64,000 nt of DNA from Myxococcus stipitatus DSM 14675 (lineage in GTDB: Bacteria > Myxococcota > Myxococcia > Myxococcales > Myxococcaceae): contig NC_020126.1 in NCBI RefSeq assembly GCF_000331735.1, positions 1,302,001 to 1,366,000 of the forward strand. The letters are read 5' to 3'. Positions 51,073 through 60,709 of this stretch are shown one piece after another (within the stretch, counting starts at the first letter, position 1; every line of letters begins with the position of its first letter). Under the pieces are notes generated by a model. That model was not told the origin of the DNA. It saw nothing but the letters and a program-made list of their open reading frames with translations, and made no database searches. Position numbers and translations under genes: made by a program.

Positions 51073-52550
51073 GTCCGCCGCGCTCGCCCCTCGCGGCGAG
51101 ACCCGGGCTTCAGGGCCCCGGGGTGCTCGGGCGAAAGTACGTGCGCCGGGCCCCGGATGCTCCGCTGGAGGTGGTCGGCGAGCCCGATGCGGCGTCGGGC
51201 CAGAAGCAGCGGCCCGCCGCCAGGCAGGGCCTGCTGTCGTCGAGCAAGCTGGTGCCGCTGTTCGTCGCGCTGCTCATCGGCTGTCAGTTGGTGCTGTTGG
51301 TGAATGCCATCGCGCCGCTGCGCATGGTGGTGCGCATCCTGGCGTTCGGCTTGAGCCTCGCCTTGTTGGTGCTCGTGCCGGGGCGTGCGCTGAAGCACCC
51401 GGCGCTGCCCTTCGTGTTGGGGGCGATGGGCGTCACGGCGCTCAACTTCTTCCACCCGGGGACGGTGAGCCCGCTGGGAGGCGCCGCGCAGCTCGGCATC
51501 CAGCTCTCCATCATGGCGCCGCTGTTCTGGGTGACGCGGCTGTCCATCGACTCGAAGACGTTCCGGCTCACGCTGGCGCTGCTGTTCTTCTTCAACACGG
51601 CCAGCGCGGCGGTGGGGGTGCTCCAGGTCTACTTCCCCGGCCGCTTCCAGCCCGTCATCTCGTCCGCGGTGCAGTCGCAGGGCGACTCCTACCTGCGCAG
51701 CCTGGAGTTCGAGACCGCCAGCGGCGCGCGGGTCTTCCGTCCCATGGGCCTGACGGACATGCCCGGTGGCGCGGCGACGGGCGCTTTCTACGCGGTGCTG
51801 CTGGGCAGTGGCTTCCTGCTGTCCTCGCGCCAAGGGGCGGCGCGCTGGGTGAGTGCGGGCGGCATCCTGGTGGGACTGGTCAGCCTCTACCTCTGCCAGG
51901 TGCGAGCGATCGCCTTGACGTTGGGCGTCTGTCTGGCCGCGATGTCCTTCGTGCTCATGCTGAGCGGACGCCTGGCGCGACTGGTGAAGCTGGTCGCGGT
52001 GGTGGGGACGGCGGCTGTGTTTGCCTTCGGGTGGGCCGTCGCGGTGGGCGGGGACGCGGTGCAGTCGCGCTGGAACAGCCTGTTCGAGGCGAAGCCCGAG
52101 GACGTCTACCGCAGCAACCGGGGCCACTTCCTGGAGGGGACGTTCGAGCACCTGTTGCCGGAGTACCCGCTGGGCGCGGGGCTGGGCCGCTACGGCATGG
52201 CCAACGCGTACTTCGGTGACAACTCCGACCCGGAGCACCCGCCGCTGTGGGCGGAGATTCAGTGGACCGCGTGGGTCTACGACGGCGGAGCCTTGGTGAT
52301 GTTGCTGTACCCGCTGGGGGTCCTGGTGTCGATGGCGTGGGTGTTCCAGGCGGCTCGGAAGCGCGAGGACTCGGGCGAAGAGTTCTGGCTGTGGGGCAGC
52401 GTCATCTTCGCGTACAACCTGGGGGCACTGGCGCTGACCTTCAGCTACCCGTTCTTCATGAGCCAGGTGGGCATGGAGTTCTGGCTGCTCAACGCGGCGC
52501 TCTTTGGCGCCTGGAATCATGCGAAGACCCTACACGCTCATCGCCGGTGA
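51069..52550 (+). CDS. O-antigen ligase/Wzy-like polysaccharide polymerase
   Basis: A 493-residue inner-membrane protein with about ten or eleven TM helices after a 60-residue basic cytoplasmic tail. The family feature is a large periplasmic loop late in the protein (about 330-395: SNRGHFLEGTFEHLLPEYPL, then GLGRYGMANAYFGD), where Arg, His and Gly residues act in Wzy and WaaL enzymes. In this operon, downstream of the Wzc kinase and with a Wzx flippase in the same locus, polymerase is more likely than ligase. The GTG start overlaps the previous gene by 4 bp. Confidence 0.78.
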   Translation: MSPPRSPLAARPGLQGPGVLGRKYVRRAPDAPLEVVGEPDAASGQKQRPAARQGLLSSSKLVPLFVALLIGCQLVLLVNAIAPLRMVVRILAFGLSLALLVLVPGRALKHPALPFVLGAMGVTALNFFHPGTVSPLGGAAQLGIQLSIMAPLFWVTRLSIDSKTFRLTLALLFFFNTASAAVGVLQVYFPGRFQPVISSAVQSQGDSYLRSLEFETASGARVFRPMGLTDMPGGAATGAFYAVLLGSGFLLSSRQGAARWVSAGGILVGLVSLYLCQVRAIALTLGVCLAAMSFVLMLSGRLARLVKLVAVVGTAAVFAFGWAVAVGGDAVQSRWNSLFEAKPEDVYRSNRGHFLEGTFEHLLPEYPLGAGLGRYGMANAYFGDNSDPEHPPLWAEIQWTAWVYDGGALVMLLYPLGVLVSMAWVFQAARKREDSGEEFWLWGSVIFAYNLGALALTFSYPFFMSQVGMEFWLLNAALFGAWNHAKTLHAHRR

Positions 52551-53661
52551 CTTCGTAGCGACTGGTGGCATGGACCGGGCCAACCTGGCGCTGGCGCTGT
52601 GGCTGGCGAAGCAGGGCGGCCCCGTGCGGTTGGTGGCCCATCGCATCGCGGACGAGCTGCGCGTCTTTCCCAACGTGCGCTTCGTGCGTGTGCCCAAGCC
52701 CGCGAACGCCTACCTCCTCGGCGAGCCGCTCCTGAACGTCCTGGGTCGCGCGTGGGCGCTGCGCACGCGGGCCGAAGGGGGGCGCGTCCTGGCCAACGGT
52801 GGCAACTGCCCGGTGCCGGGCGCGAACTGGGTGCACTACGTCCATGGGGCGTATGTCTCCGAGCCGGTGGGCGGAGTGCTTCGTCGCCTCAAGGGGCGGG
52901 TGAGCCACCACCGCTATGTGAATGACGAGCGCAAGGCGCTGCTGCGCTCGCGCGTCATCCTGGCGAACTCGGAGCGGACGAAGGCGGACCTGGTGGCGGC
53001 GACGGGCGTTCCCGAGGCAAGGGTCCACGTCGTCTACTACGGCAGCGACCCGGAGCGTTTCCATCCCGTGTCGCCCGAGGAGCGGCGCGCGGCGCGAGCG
53101 GAGCTGGGGTGGCCGGAAGGTCGCCGCGTGGCCCTCTTCATCGGGGCGCTGGGAGACCGTCGCAAGGGCTTCGATACGCTGTTCCACGCGTGGGCCCGGC
53201 TGCATGCGGGCGCGGATTGGGGCGTGGACCTCAAGGTGGTCGGCGTGGGCGCGCAGCGAGAGCTGTGGGAGCAGGAGGCGCGAGTCCGAGGGCTGACGGA
53301 CCGAGTCGAGTTCCTCGGCTTCCGTCGCGATGTGCCCAAGCTGCTGTCGGCCGCGGACCTGCTGGTCGCGCCCACGCGATACGAAGCCTACGGACTGGGT
53401 GTGCACGAGGCCCTGTGCACGGGCCTGCCCGCGCTGGTGAGTCGCTCGGCCGGAGTGGCGGAGCGCTATCCCGAGGCGCTACGAGCGCTGTTGCTGGACG
53501 ACCCGGATGATGTGGACGGGCTCGTCCGCGCGCTGGAGTCCTGGCGAGCCCACGAAGCGACCCAGGCGCCGCACGTGGCCGCGCTGTCCGAGCGCCTGCG
53601 CGCATGGACCTGGGACCACATGGCGGAGTCGCTCGTGCAGGTGATGGAGCGCGAAGGCTGA
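52519..53661 (+). CDS. Glycosyltransferase family 4
   Basis: A 380-residue GT-B enzyme, last gene of the Wzc operon. TLIAGDFVATGGMDRANLAL is the N-terminal loop, RVALFIGALGDRRKGFDTLF begins the nucleotide-binding domain, and EAYGLGVHE is the EX7E motif. Its ATG lies 32 bp inside the Wzy-like gene, in another frame. It converges with the next transferase (6-bp gap). Confidence 0.87.
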   Translation: MRRPYTLIAGDFVATGGMDRANLALALWLAKQGGPVRLVAHRIADELRVFPNVRFVRVPKPANAYLLGEPLLNVLGRAWALRTRAEGGRVLANGGNCPVPGANWVHYVHGAYVSEPVGGVLRRLKGRVSHHRYVNDERKALLRSRVILANSERTKADLVAATGVPEARVHVVYYGSDPERFHPVSPEERRAARAELGWPEGRRVALFIGALGDRRKGFDTLFHAWARLHAGADWGVDLKVVGVGAQRELWEQEARVRGLTDRVEFLGFRRDVPKLLSAADLLVAPTRYEAYGLGVHEALCTGLPALVSRSAGVAERYPEALRALLLDDPDDVDGLVRALESWRAHEATQAPHVAALSERLRAWTWDHMAESLVQVMEREG

Positions 53662-53667
53662 GCGCGG

Positions 53668-54816
53668 TCAGCGCCGGGCGAGCACGGTGTCGAAGAAGTC
53701 CAGGTGCGCGCGGGCGATGACGGGCCACGAGAACCGCAGGATGGCGCGCTCTCGGCTGCGGGTGGCCAGCTCACGTCGGCGCTCGGGGCTCTCCAGCAGC
53801 TCCGCGAGGGCCCGCGTCCACGCGGCGGTGTCCGCTTCCGGGAGCACGAGTCCCGCGTCGCCCATGGTGTGAGGAATCTCGCCGGAGTTGCTCGCGAGCA
53901 CGGGCACGCCGCACGCGAAGGCCTCCGAAATCATCCGACCGAACTGCTCCTTCCACTGGGGCGTCGTCTGGCTGGGCGCGCAGAGCAGGTCCATGGCGTT
54001 GAGCACCTGGGGGACTCGCTCGTGCGAGACGCCGGTGAGGATGCGCACCCGGTCGCCCTGGCGCGCGGCCCACGCACGAAGCTCCGGCTCCATCGCGCCG
54101 CCTCCCGCGAAGAGCGCGCGCCACGGAGTCTGGAGGTGCTCCAGCGCACCCATCAGGAGGGGCAGGCCCTTCTCCGGCACGAAGCGCCCCAGGTAGCCGA
54201 TGACCGGAGGGCCCTCGCGCGTCCAGCCCACCTCGCGCAGCACGGAGTCTCCCGCCGCGCGGTCGGGCTGGAACACCTCCGTGTCCACACCCATGGGGAT
54301 GATGCAGGAGGGGCGAGACACATAGCCGGGCCTGCCCAGCAGGTTCTCCTTCACCGTCTCGCCGCCGGCAATCCAGCCCGCGCAGCTTCCGACGACGTAG
54401 CGCTCCGCCTGCGCGAAGGGCGGCGGGTAGCGCTTGGACAGGTTCTGGTACGTGCTGAAGACCAGGGGCACGCGGCGGGGCGTGAGCATCGCCACCTCCG
54501 CGCCCGCGAAGACGAAGGGCTCCTCCCACGCGTGCACCAGGTCCACGTTGCTCCGGAGCGCATCGCGCAGCTCGGGGCCGTAGAGGAAGGCATGCGGGAA
54601 GCGGCTGAAGAAGCCGCGCACCGCGCGCACCTTGGCGGGCTCACCGGGCTCCGACTGGAGCTGGATGGGACGAAGCTCGCCTCGGAAGAATCGAGGCGCC
54701 ACCACGCTCACGTCCCAGTTGCCGCTCCCGACGCGCGCCAGCTCGTTGGCGAGGCGCCGGTTGAGCGTGACGACGTATGAGTGCGACACGGTGACGAGTC
54801 TGCGAGGCCGCTGCAT
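53668..54816 (-). CDS. Glycosyltransferase family 4
   Basis: A 382-residue GT-B enzyme. VSHSYVVTLNRRLANELARV is the N-terminal part, VIGYLGRFVPEKGLPLLMGAL starts the donor domain, and EQFGRMISE is the EX7E motif. It is transcribed leftward, facing the Wzc operon, so it is controlled separately from it. ATG start at 54816. Confidence 0.87.
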   Translation of the reverse strand: MQRPRRLVTVSHSYVVTLNRRLANELARVGSGNWDVSVVAPRFFRGELRPIQLQSEPGEPAKVRAVRGFFSRFPHAFLYGPELRDALRSNVDLVHAWEEPFVFAGAEVAMLTPRRVPLVFSTYQNLSKRYPPPFAQAERYVVGSCAGWIAGGETVKENLLGRPGYVSRPSCIIPMGVDTEVFQPDRAAGDSVLREVGWTREGPPVIGYLGRFVPEKGLPLLMGALEHLQTPWRALFAGGGAMEPELRAWAARQGDRVRILTGVSHERVPQVLNAMDLLCAPSQTTPQWKEQFGRMISEAFACGVPVLASNSGEIPHTMGDAGLVLPEADTAAWTRALAELLESPERRRELATRSRERAILRFSWPVIARAHLDFFDTVLARR

Positions 54817-54891
54817 GGGGCTGCTCCGATGTTCGGTGGACCCCAGCAGACGCGCCTGGAGGGGTCAACCAAAGGGTGCGGTGTCCTCGAG

Positions 54892-56118
54892 TCAGCCGCC
54901 GTTCATGAGGGAGCGGTACACGGTGAGCATCTCGCGGGCGTAGCGCTCGCGAGAGAAGCGCTCCACGGCGGTGTGCCGCGCGGCCTGCGCCAGTCGCGTG
55001 CGCAAGGGCTCGTCTCGCAGCAGCGTGCGGAGCGCATCCCCCAGGGAGCGGGAGTCCCCCGGAGGAATGGCGAGGACGTCCACCCCGTGGGTGAGCGCTT
55101 CGGCCGCGCCGCTCTCGCTCGAGACGATGGCGGGCCGCGCACACGCGAGGGCCTCCGCGATGGTGAGGCCGAAGGGCTCTCGCCGCGTGCTCGCGTGCAC
55201 GAAGACATCCAGGGCCCGGTAGATGGACGCGGGCTCGGACTGGAACGGAACGAGTCCCACGCGCCCGGAGAGCTCGAGCAGGTCGATGCGTTGACGAAGC
55301 TCGTCCTCGGAGAACTGCGAGCCCGGTGTCTGGTACAGCGGACCGCCCACCAGATAGAAGCGGACCGGGAGCGACGGCTCCAGACGTGTCAGCTCCGCCG
55401 CCGCGTCCAGGAAGACGTCGTGTCCCTTCCAACGCGCGTAGGTGGCGACCAGCCCCACCCGCAGCGTTCCATCGGGAGCACGAGGCAGGCCCGCGAGGGC
55501 ATCCAGGTCCACGCACGCCTGTGGCGCCGGAGCGAAGCGCTCCACATCCACCCCGTTGTAGACGACCTGGATGGGAACACCCCGGAGCACGGCTCGGGCG
55601 TCCTCGCCCACCGCGCCCGAGTTGGCGATGGCCACGGAGGCGAGTGGCGCCAGCGTCTTCAGCGCGCGTCGCACCAGCGGCCGCTCGCCGAGAAAGTCGT
55701 GGATGTGCCAGACGCGCTTCACGCGAAGCCCCGTGGTGGCGGCGCTGAGCAGGTGCGTCTTGATGCCGTTGGAGTGCACGACGTCCGGCTGGACGTTCGC
55801 GACCTCGCGGCGAAGGGTGCGGCCGTAGTCCGCGAGGAGCAGGGGCGCGGGCGCGAGGCTCCGTGCGAAGCGCAGGGCCTCGCGCGGACCGCGGCCTCGC
55901 AGCGCGCTGTCTCCCAGGGCGGACAGCGCGGGCGGGAGCGCGAGGAGCTTCGCGTCGACTCCCAGCGCGCGGGCTTCGTCGAGCAGCGGCCCCGGCGTCC
56001 CCGCGAGCAGGTGCAGCGACAGCCGAGGGTCCAGGTGGCGCAGGCACGCCATCAAATCCAGCAGCGCACGCTCGGCCCCGCCGACGACACCTACCGGGTT
56101 GAGGAACAGGACTCGCAC
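54892..56118 (-). CDS. Glycosyltransferase family 4
   Basis: A 408-residue GT-B enzyme. RVLFLNPVGVVGGAERALLD has the Gly-Gly-Ala-Glu loop typical of GT4. VHSNGIKTHLL and VWHIHDFLG fit the acceptor side, RVGLVATYARWKGHDVFLDA the donor domain, and EPFGLTIAE is EX7E. GTG start at 56118. The gene precedes the 53668 transferase on the same strand with a 75-bp gap, so the two may be co-transcribed. It is divergent from the Ser/Thr kinase. Confidence 0.87.
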   Translation of the reverse strand: MRVLFLNPVGVVGGAERALLDLMACLRHLDPRLSLHLLAGTPGPLLDEARALGVDAKLLALPPALSALGDSALRGRGPREALRFARSLAPAPLLLADYGRTLRREVANVQPDVVHSNGIKTHLLSAATTGLRVKRVWHIHDFLGERPLVRRALKTLAPLASVAIANSGAVGEDARAVLRGVPIQVVYNGVDVERFAPAPQACVDLDALAGLPRAPDGTLRVGLVATYARWKGHDVFLDAAAELTRLEPSLPVRFYLVGGPLYQTPGSQFSEDELRQRIDLLELSGRVGLVPFQSEPASIYRALDVFVHASTRREPFGLTIAEALACARPAIVSSESGAAEALTHGVDVLAIPPGDSRSLGDALRTLLRDEPLRTRLAQAARHTAVERFSRERYAREMLTVYRSLMNGG

Positions 56119-56288
56119 GCACCCGGGACCGAATCAGACCCCTGTGGACCCGTCAATCCTGCTCCCCGCAATCCGGGTGACAGCCTCGACAGGAAATAGA
56201 GCTGGAATTCGAGATGGAGCTGTGTTCGCTGAGTCGTGCGAGAGGGCACGACGTCGTCGGTGATGGCGTCTGGCCATCAGGCCAGGGG

Positions 56289-57710
56289 ATGATGAGTCGG
56301 ACGATGAGTCCTTCGCGCAAGTGCCCCCGCTGTGGGGTGAAGCACCGCCAGGGTGTGACGGTCTGCCCGAAAGAGGTGTTTCGAGCGGACGTCGTCGCGT
56401 CGGGCGGGCCATATCGCGCGGGCGACGTCGAGGAGGACACGGACGGAGACACACACAAGAGTGTGCGAAGCGCGCTGCCGCCTCCCGCGAGCGCGAAGCC
56501 CGTGGTGCCCAATGCGCCCGTGGTGAACGCGGCTCGGATGTTGAAGTGGGAGGAGTCCGTCACCCGCGACATGCTGTTGGGCTCGAAGGTGGGCGACTAC
56601 GTGCTCAAGCGCCGCATCGGCAGCGGCGGAATGGGCATCGTCTACGAGGGTGAGCACGCGGTCATCGGGCAGCGTGTGGCCATCAAGGTCCTCCGCCCCG
56701 ACGTCGTGGAAGGCCGGCGGGCCAGGGACCTGGCGACGGAGGCTCGCGCGGCGTCGGCCATCCGTCACCGAGGCATCATCGACATCTTCGGCTTTGGCGT
56801 CATTCCAGACGTCGGGCAGTACCTGGTGATGGAGTACCTGGAGGGCACGCCGCTGGATGAGGTCATCCACCAGCGCGCGCCGCTGCCGGACTCGGATGCC
56901 CTCCGCATCCTGGATGCGCTGCTCAGCGCGCTGGGCGCGGCGCACGCGGCGGGCGTCATCCACCGGGACCTCAAGCCCGGCAATGTCTTCATCGTGCGTG
57001 ATGAGGATGGCGCGGAGACGGTGAAGGTCCTCGACTTCGGCATCGCCAAGCGCAGCGAAGCGCCTCATGGGAGCACGCCGCAGACCCACGCGAACTCGAT
57101 GGTCGGCACGCCGGAGTACATCGCGCCGGAGCAGGCGCTGGGCCAGCAGGTGAGTCCTCAGACGGACCTGTATTCGGTGGGCATCATCGCCTACGAGATG
57201 CTCACGCGCCGGCTGCCCTTCGAGGGGACGTCGCCCATGGCCATCGTCGTGCAGCACGTCCGCACGCCACCGCCGAAGCCCTCCACCTTCGTGGAGCTGA
57301 ATCCCGCGCTGGAGGCGCTGGTGTTGCGCCTGCTCGCGAAGGAGCCCTCGCAGCGCCCCACCTCCGCCGAGGCCGTGCGCCGCGAACTGAAGCTCATCCT
57401 CGCGTCGCTCACCGAAGGCGTCACGCGGCTGTCCCCGGTCAAGGTGGACGCGCGGCATCCCTCGGAGGAGACGCAGGTGATGACGCCCCGGCAGGCGCGT
57501 CGCGAGCGGCGGGGGAGGGACGTCCGCCCGGGAGCGCGTCCCGTGGTGATGGCTCCGGTGAGCTGGACGCCGACGGCTACGATGATGCTGGAGCAGACGA
57601 CCTTCGATGCACCGGGGGGACGTCTGGCGTGGCCGCGCAAGTGGTGGTGGGCGGTGGGCATGGCCACCCTGCTCGTCATGGCGGGCGGCTGGGCCGTCCT
57701 GGCTTCGTGA
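56289..57710 (+). CDS. Membrane-anchored Ser/Thr protein kinase with N-terminal zinc ribbon
   Basis: A 473-residue eukaryotic-like kinase. A CPRCGVKHRQGVTVCP zinc-ribbon-like motif lies near residue 12. The kinase domain runs about 100-370, with the Gly loop RIGSGGMGIVYEG, VAIKVLRP (Lys), HRDLKPGN (catalytic loop), DFGIAK, and GTPEYIAPEQ in the activation segment. After a basic Pro/Arg-rich stretch a single TM segment (WWWAVGMATLLVMAGGWAVL) ends the chain, so the kinase faces the cytoplasm with almost no periplasmic part. It sits alone between two leftward blocks of transferases in the polysaccharide locus and may regulate it (inference). Starts at 56289, 56292 and 56304 are all possible. Confidence 0.88.
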   Translation: MMSRTMSPSRKCPRCGVKHRQGVTVCPKEVFRADVVASGGPYRAGDVEEDTDGDTHKSVRSALPPPASAKPVVPNAPVVNAARMLKWEESVTRDMLLGSKVGDYVLKRRIGSGGMGIVYEGEHAVIGQRVAIKVLRPDVVEGRRARDLATEARAASAIRHRGIIDIFGFGVIPDVGQYLVMEYLEGTPLDEVIHQRAPLPDSDALRILDALLSALGAAHAAGVIHRDLKPGNVFIVRDEDGAETVKVLDFGIAKRSEAPHGSTPQTHANSMVGTPEYIAPEQALGQQVSPQTDLYSVGIIAYEMLTRRLPFEGTSPMAIVVQHVRTPPPKPSTFVELNPALEALVLRLLAKEPSQRPTSAEAVRRELKLILASLTEGVTRLSPVKVDARHPSEETQVMTPRQARRERRGRDVRPGARPVVMAPVSWTPTATMMLEQTTFDAPGGRLAWPRKWWWAVGMATLLVMAGGWAVLAS

Positions 57711-57726
57711 GTGGAGCTGTGCCCGC

Positions 57727-58872
57727 TCAGCGCATGAGCCGCAGATAGGCGTCCAGCACGGTGCGCGAGTGCGCGGCCCAGGTGAAGCGAGCGGCCCGAG
57801 CCAGCCGCCGGTCGAGCGCCGGAACCGGCGTGGCTCCGGTGAGCACCGCGTCCAGCGTCCGAGTCCAGGCGGGCACGTCACCCACGGGGCAGTACAGACA
57901 GGTCTCCTCGCCGACCTCCCGGAGCACGGGCAGGTCGCTGGCGATGACGGGAGCACCACACGCGAGGGCCTCGACGAGCGGGAGCCCGAAGCCCTCGGCT
58001 TCGCTGGGGATGAGCACGGCCTTCGCGTTCCGGTACAGGCCCGCGAGTGTCGCGCGCTGCTGGAACGGCGGCTGGAGCAGCGCCTCGCCAATCCCCAGAC
58101 GCGCCACCTGCTCACGCTGAGAGGCGTTCAGCGCGCCGCCTTGCTGCACCAGTCGCAGGTCGGGGTGTCGAGCGCGCAGCGCGGCGAAGACCTCGAAGAG
58201 GACCTCCAGGCGCTTGCGAGGAATCGCGCTGCCGACATGCAGGAGATAGGGCCGTCCTCCCAGCGCGGAGAGCACCTGCTGGCTCTGGTCGCCCGGGACG
58301 GGCTCCAGGCGGTACTCGGGAGAGACGCCCAGCGGCGCCGAGACGAGCCGGGATGGGTCCACCAGTCCATGCGCGAGCAGCTCGTCGCGGATGGCCTGCG
58401 TGGGATGGAAGACGAGGGCGGCGCGCTCGAGGCCCCGGAGCTGGGCCTTCGCCATGAGCCGGAACCAGGTGGGGCGAGGGTCCCGGTGTGGCTCCACGAC
58501 GGAGCGGAACGCGTCCAGGTCGAAGCAATAGACGCCGGTGCGCGAGGCGGGGAGCACGTGCGCCAGCTGCGCGTAGGTGTGGTCCACGATGTGGAACGCG
58601 TCGAACCGCTGTCGCGCGAGGAGCGCCTGCGCGGGATAGCGCCCGAACCGGCCGAGGATGCGGTCCGCGTTGAACGCGGACCGTCGCTCACCCACGCGAG
58701 GCAACCGGCGGACCACGGTGGGCAGCGACGGTCGCAGTCCTCGGACGGACACCTCGCGAGGATGCGCGGTGAGGCCGTCGAGGAGGGCCTCGCCCACCAG
58801 GTCCATGCTGGGCCAGCCCTCTTCGCGAGGGTCCATGAGCAGCGCGAGCCGGAGCGGCGAGGAGGACGTCAA
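57727..58872 (-). CDS. Glycosyltransferase family 4 (TTG start)
   Basis: A 381-residue GT-B enzyme. LRLALLMDPREEGWPSMDLV is the N-terminal strand and loop, YLLHVGSAIPRKRLEVLFEV begins the donor domain, and EGFGLPLVE is the EX7E motif. The start is placed at TTG 58872, which has ggag 6 nt upstream and lies just before the first strand. ATG 58836 would cut into that strand. An upstream extension would overlap the neighbouring gene. It is the last gene of a three-gene leftward unit. Confidence 0.83.
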   Translation of the reverse strand: MTSSSPLRLALLMDPREEGWPSMDLVGEALLDGLTAHPREVSVRGLRPSLPTVVRRLPRVGERRSAFNADRILGRFGRYPAQALLARQRFDAFHIVDHTYAQLAHVLPASRTGVYCFDLDAFRSVVEPHRDPRPTWFRLMAKAQLRGLERAALVFHPTQAIRDELLAHGLVDPSRLVSAPLGVSPEYRLEPVPGDQSQQVLSALGGRPYLLHVGSAIPRKRLEVLFEVFAALRARHPDLRLVQQGGALNASQREQVARLGIGEALLQPPFQQRATLAGLYRNAKAVLIPSEAEGFGLPLVEALACGAPVIASDLPVLREVGEETCLYCPVGDVPAWTRTLDAVLTGATPVPALDRRLARAARFTWAAHSRTVLDAYLRLMR

Positions 58873-58897
58873 GGAAGGCTCCGAGATGAGGTGGGGC

Positions 58898-60037
58898 TCA
58901 CGGCGATGGCCGCAGCAGTGTCTCCACCGTGCGCTCCAGCGCGAAGCGTTCGCGATAGACCTGGGCCGCGCGAGCCCCCAGCGCGGCGAGCTCCTCGGGG
59001 CGCGAGAGGAGCCGCTCGGCGGTGTCGATGAGCGCGCGAGGCGTGCTCCCATCCGCGAGGGCGACCGCGCCCGAGTTCTTCCACAAGGGCTCCGTGAGGT
59101 GCCCCGTCTGGGTGACGAGCGGCAGTCCCAGCGCGAGCCCCGCCATGGCCGTCGTGCGGCGGGTGCTCACGCCATCGGGATACGGCTGCACCAGGAGGTC
59201 CATGGCCGCGAGGTGGGCCACCAGCTCCTCGGGGGCGAGCGAGTCGCGCGAGTGGAGGCGAGAGCGCAGCCCCGGATGACGAGTCCCCACCTCCTCCGCG
59301 AACGGCTGGCTGCCGCGCCCGAGCAGCAGCACCTGGCGCTTGGAGTCCTTGTCCAGCAGCGGAACCAAGGCCGCTTCGAGCGGCGCGCGGAGGGCGGAGC
59401 CGTACGTCCCGAAGTGGCCGAGCCACGGCCCCGTGCCCAGCGCCGCGCGCACGGTCGCGAGCGCCTGCGCGGGCACCGAAGTGGGGAGCGTGCTGGGCAC
59501 GGGCCGCCACTCCGCGCGCTGGCGGATGGGCGAGGGGAGGTGCTCCGCCCACGAGGGGATGGACACGAAGGCGCGGTCCGCCGCGCCGCCTGCCAGTCGC
59601 GCCATCACGCGCGTGACACCCGCGAGCACCTGGTGCCGAGGTCTGGCGGACAGACTCCAGGGGTAGACGATTTCGTGGAAGAAGACCCAGCGCTCATCCT
59701 GGCGGCGCGAGGCGAACCACGTGCAGAAGGGCACGTTCATCGCCTTCATCCCGAAGGCGTGGGGAACGTACTGGAGCAGCAGCCTGCGCGGCGCGCGGCA
59801 GCGGTTCAGCTCGCGCGACAGCCAGCGCAAGCCCAGCGGCAGGAAGAGGCCGGGCGCACGGTGGACGGTGACACCGTGCTCCTCGAAGGTGCCTGGCTCG
59901 CCCGGAGTCCAGACATGGACCTCCTGCCCCTCGCGTGCGAGCGCCTGTGCGACGAGCCGGGTGTAGTCGCTGACGCCGCCCGGCTGGGGAGGATACTCAC
60001 CGGTGAGCAGGTGCCAGGAGCGAGGCGAGTCCCCCAC
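58898..60037 (-). CDS. Glycosyltransferase family 4-like, lacking the EX7E motif
   Basis: A 379-residue GT-B protein. HLLTGEYPPQPGGVSDYTRL is a typical GT4 N-terminal loop, and GPWLGHFGTYGSALRAPLEA starts the C-terminal domain. At the usual EX7E position the chain reads PYPDGVSTRRTTAMAGLALG, a variant seen in some GT4 proteins, with Asp and Arg-Arg in place of the Glu pair. It may still be active or use another donor. GTG start at 60037, with only 3 bp between it and the methyltransferase stop. Middle gene of a leftward unit. Confidence 0.82.
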   Translation of the reverse strand: MGDSPRSWHLLTGEYPPQPGGVSDYTRLVAQALAREGQEVHVWTPGEPGTFEEHGVTVHRAPGLFLPLGLRWLSRELNRCRAPRRLLLQYVPHAFGMKAMNVPFCTWFASRRQDERWVFFHEIVYPWSLSARPRHQVLAGVTRVMARLAGGAADRAFVSIPSWAEHLPSPIRQRAEWRPVPSTLPTSVPAQALATVRAALGTGPWLGHFGTYGSALRAPLEAALVPLLDKDSKRQVLLLGRGSQPFAEEVGTRHPGLRSRLHSRDSLAPEELVAHLAAMDLLVQPYPDGVSTRRTTAMAGLALGLPLVTQTGHLTEPLWKNSGAVALADGSTPRALIDTAERLLSRPEELAALGARAAQVYRERFALERTVETLLRPSP

Positions 60038-60040
60038 GGC

Positions 60041-60709
60041 TCAGGAGGCTTCCATGTCGCGGACGGCGAGGAGCTGGAAGGCGTGCTGGGGGAAGCGCGT
60101 GGCGAAGGGCTCGGTGAGGATGGACAGCCGGCTGCCCAGGCGCGCGGGCTTGATGCGCGGGTGCGCGAAGTCCCCACGCAAGGGCTTCCAGCCGCTCATT
60201 CCCTTGACGCGATAGCCTCGCAGCTCGAAGTCATAGACCTCCCAACCCGAGCGGTGGACCTGGTGGACGTTGTTGTCCCACTCATCCTGGGGAAGAAAGC
60301 CATTGGGCGTGAAGATGACCACGCGCTTGCGCGCGAGGGATTCCATCATCTCCAGCAACTGGTAGCCCTGGGGCTTCTCGAAGTGCTCGATGACGTCCAG
60401 CGCGACGACGGCGTCGAAGCTCTTGGGGGCGAAGTGCTTGCCCGCCTCGAGCAGGTCCATGCAGTGGTACTCCTGATGGATGCCCGCGGCGCGGCTGCGC
60501 TCGATGCTCACCGAATACCCATCCACGCCCACCGAGCGGGAGAAGTGCTGGGAGATGTGGCGAAGGGGCGAGCCCGACCCACAGCCGATGTCGAGCACGC
60601 TGTCGCAGGAGCCGACCAGGGCTTCTCGCAAGGTGCGGTGGAAGACTTCGTGCTCGTCGACGAGCACCTCGCGCTTGAGGAACTGGAGGAGGGTCTGGCT
60701 CGGTGACAT
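60041..60709 (-). CDS. Class I SAM-dependent methyltransferase
   Basis: A 222-residue enzyme, first gene of a three-gene leftward unit with two transferases. VLDIGCGSGSPLRHIS is the SAM-binding loop, followed by SVGVDGYSVS (acidic ribose contact), FDAVVALDVIEHFEKPQGYQ and RKRVVIFTPNGFLPQD. Context suggests methylation of a sugar or glycan. No target motif is visible. The ATG at 60709 (MSPSQTLLQF) is chosen; extension upstream has no support. Confidence 0.85.
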   Translation of the reverse strand: MSPSQTLLQFLKREVLVDEHEVFHRTLREALVGSCDSVLDIGCGSGSPLRHISQHFSRSVGVDGYSVSIERSRAAGIHQEYHCMDLLEAGKHFAPKSFDAVVALDVIEHFEKPQGYQLLEMMESLARKRVVIFTPNGFLPQDEWDNNVHQVHRSGWEVYDFELRGYRVKGMSGWKPLRGDFAHPRIKPARLGSRLSILTEPFATRFPQHAFQLLAVRDMEAS

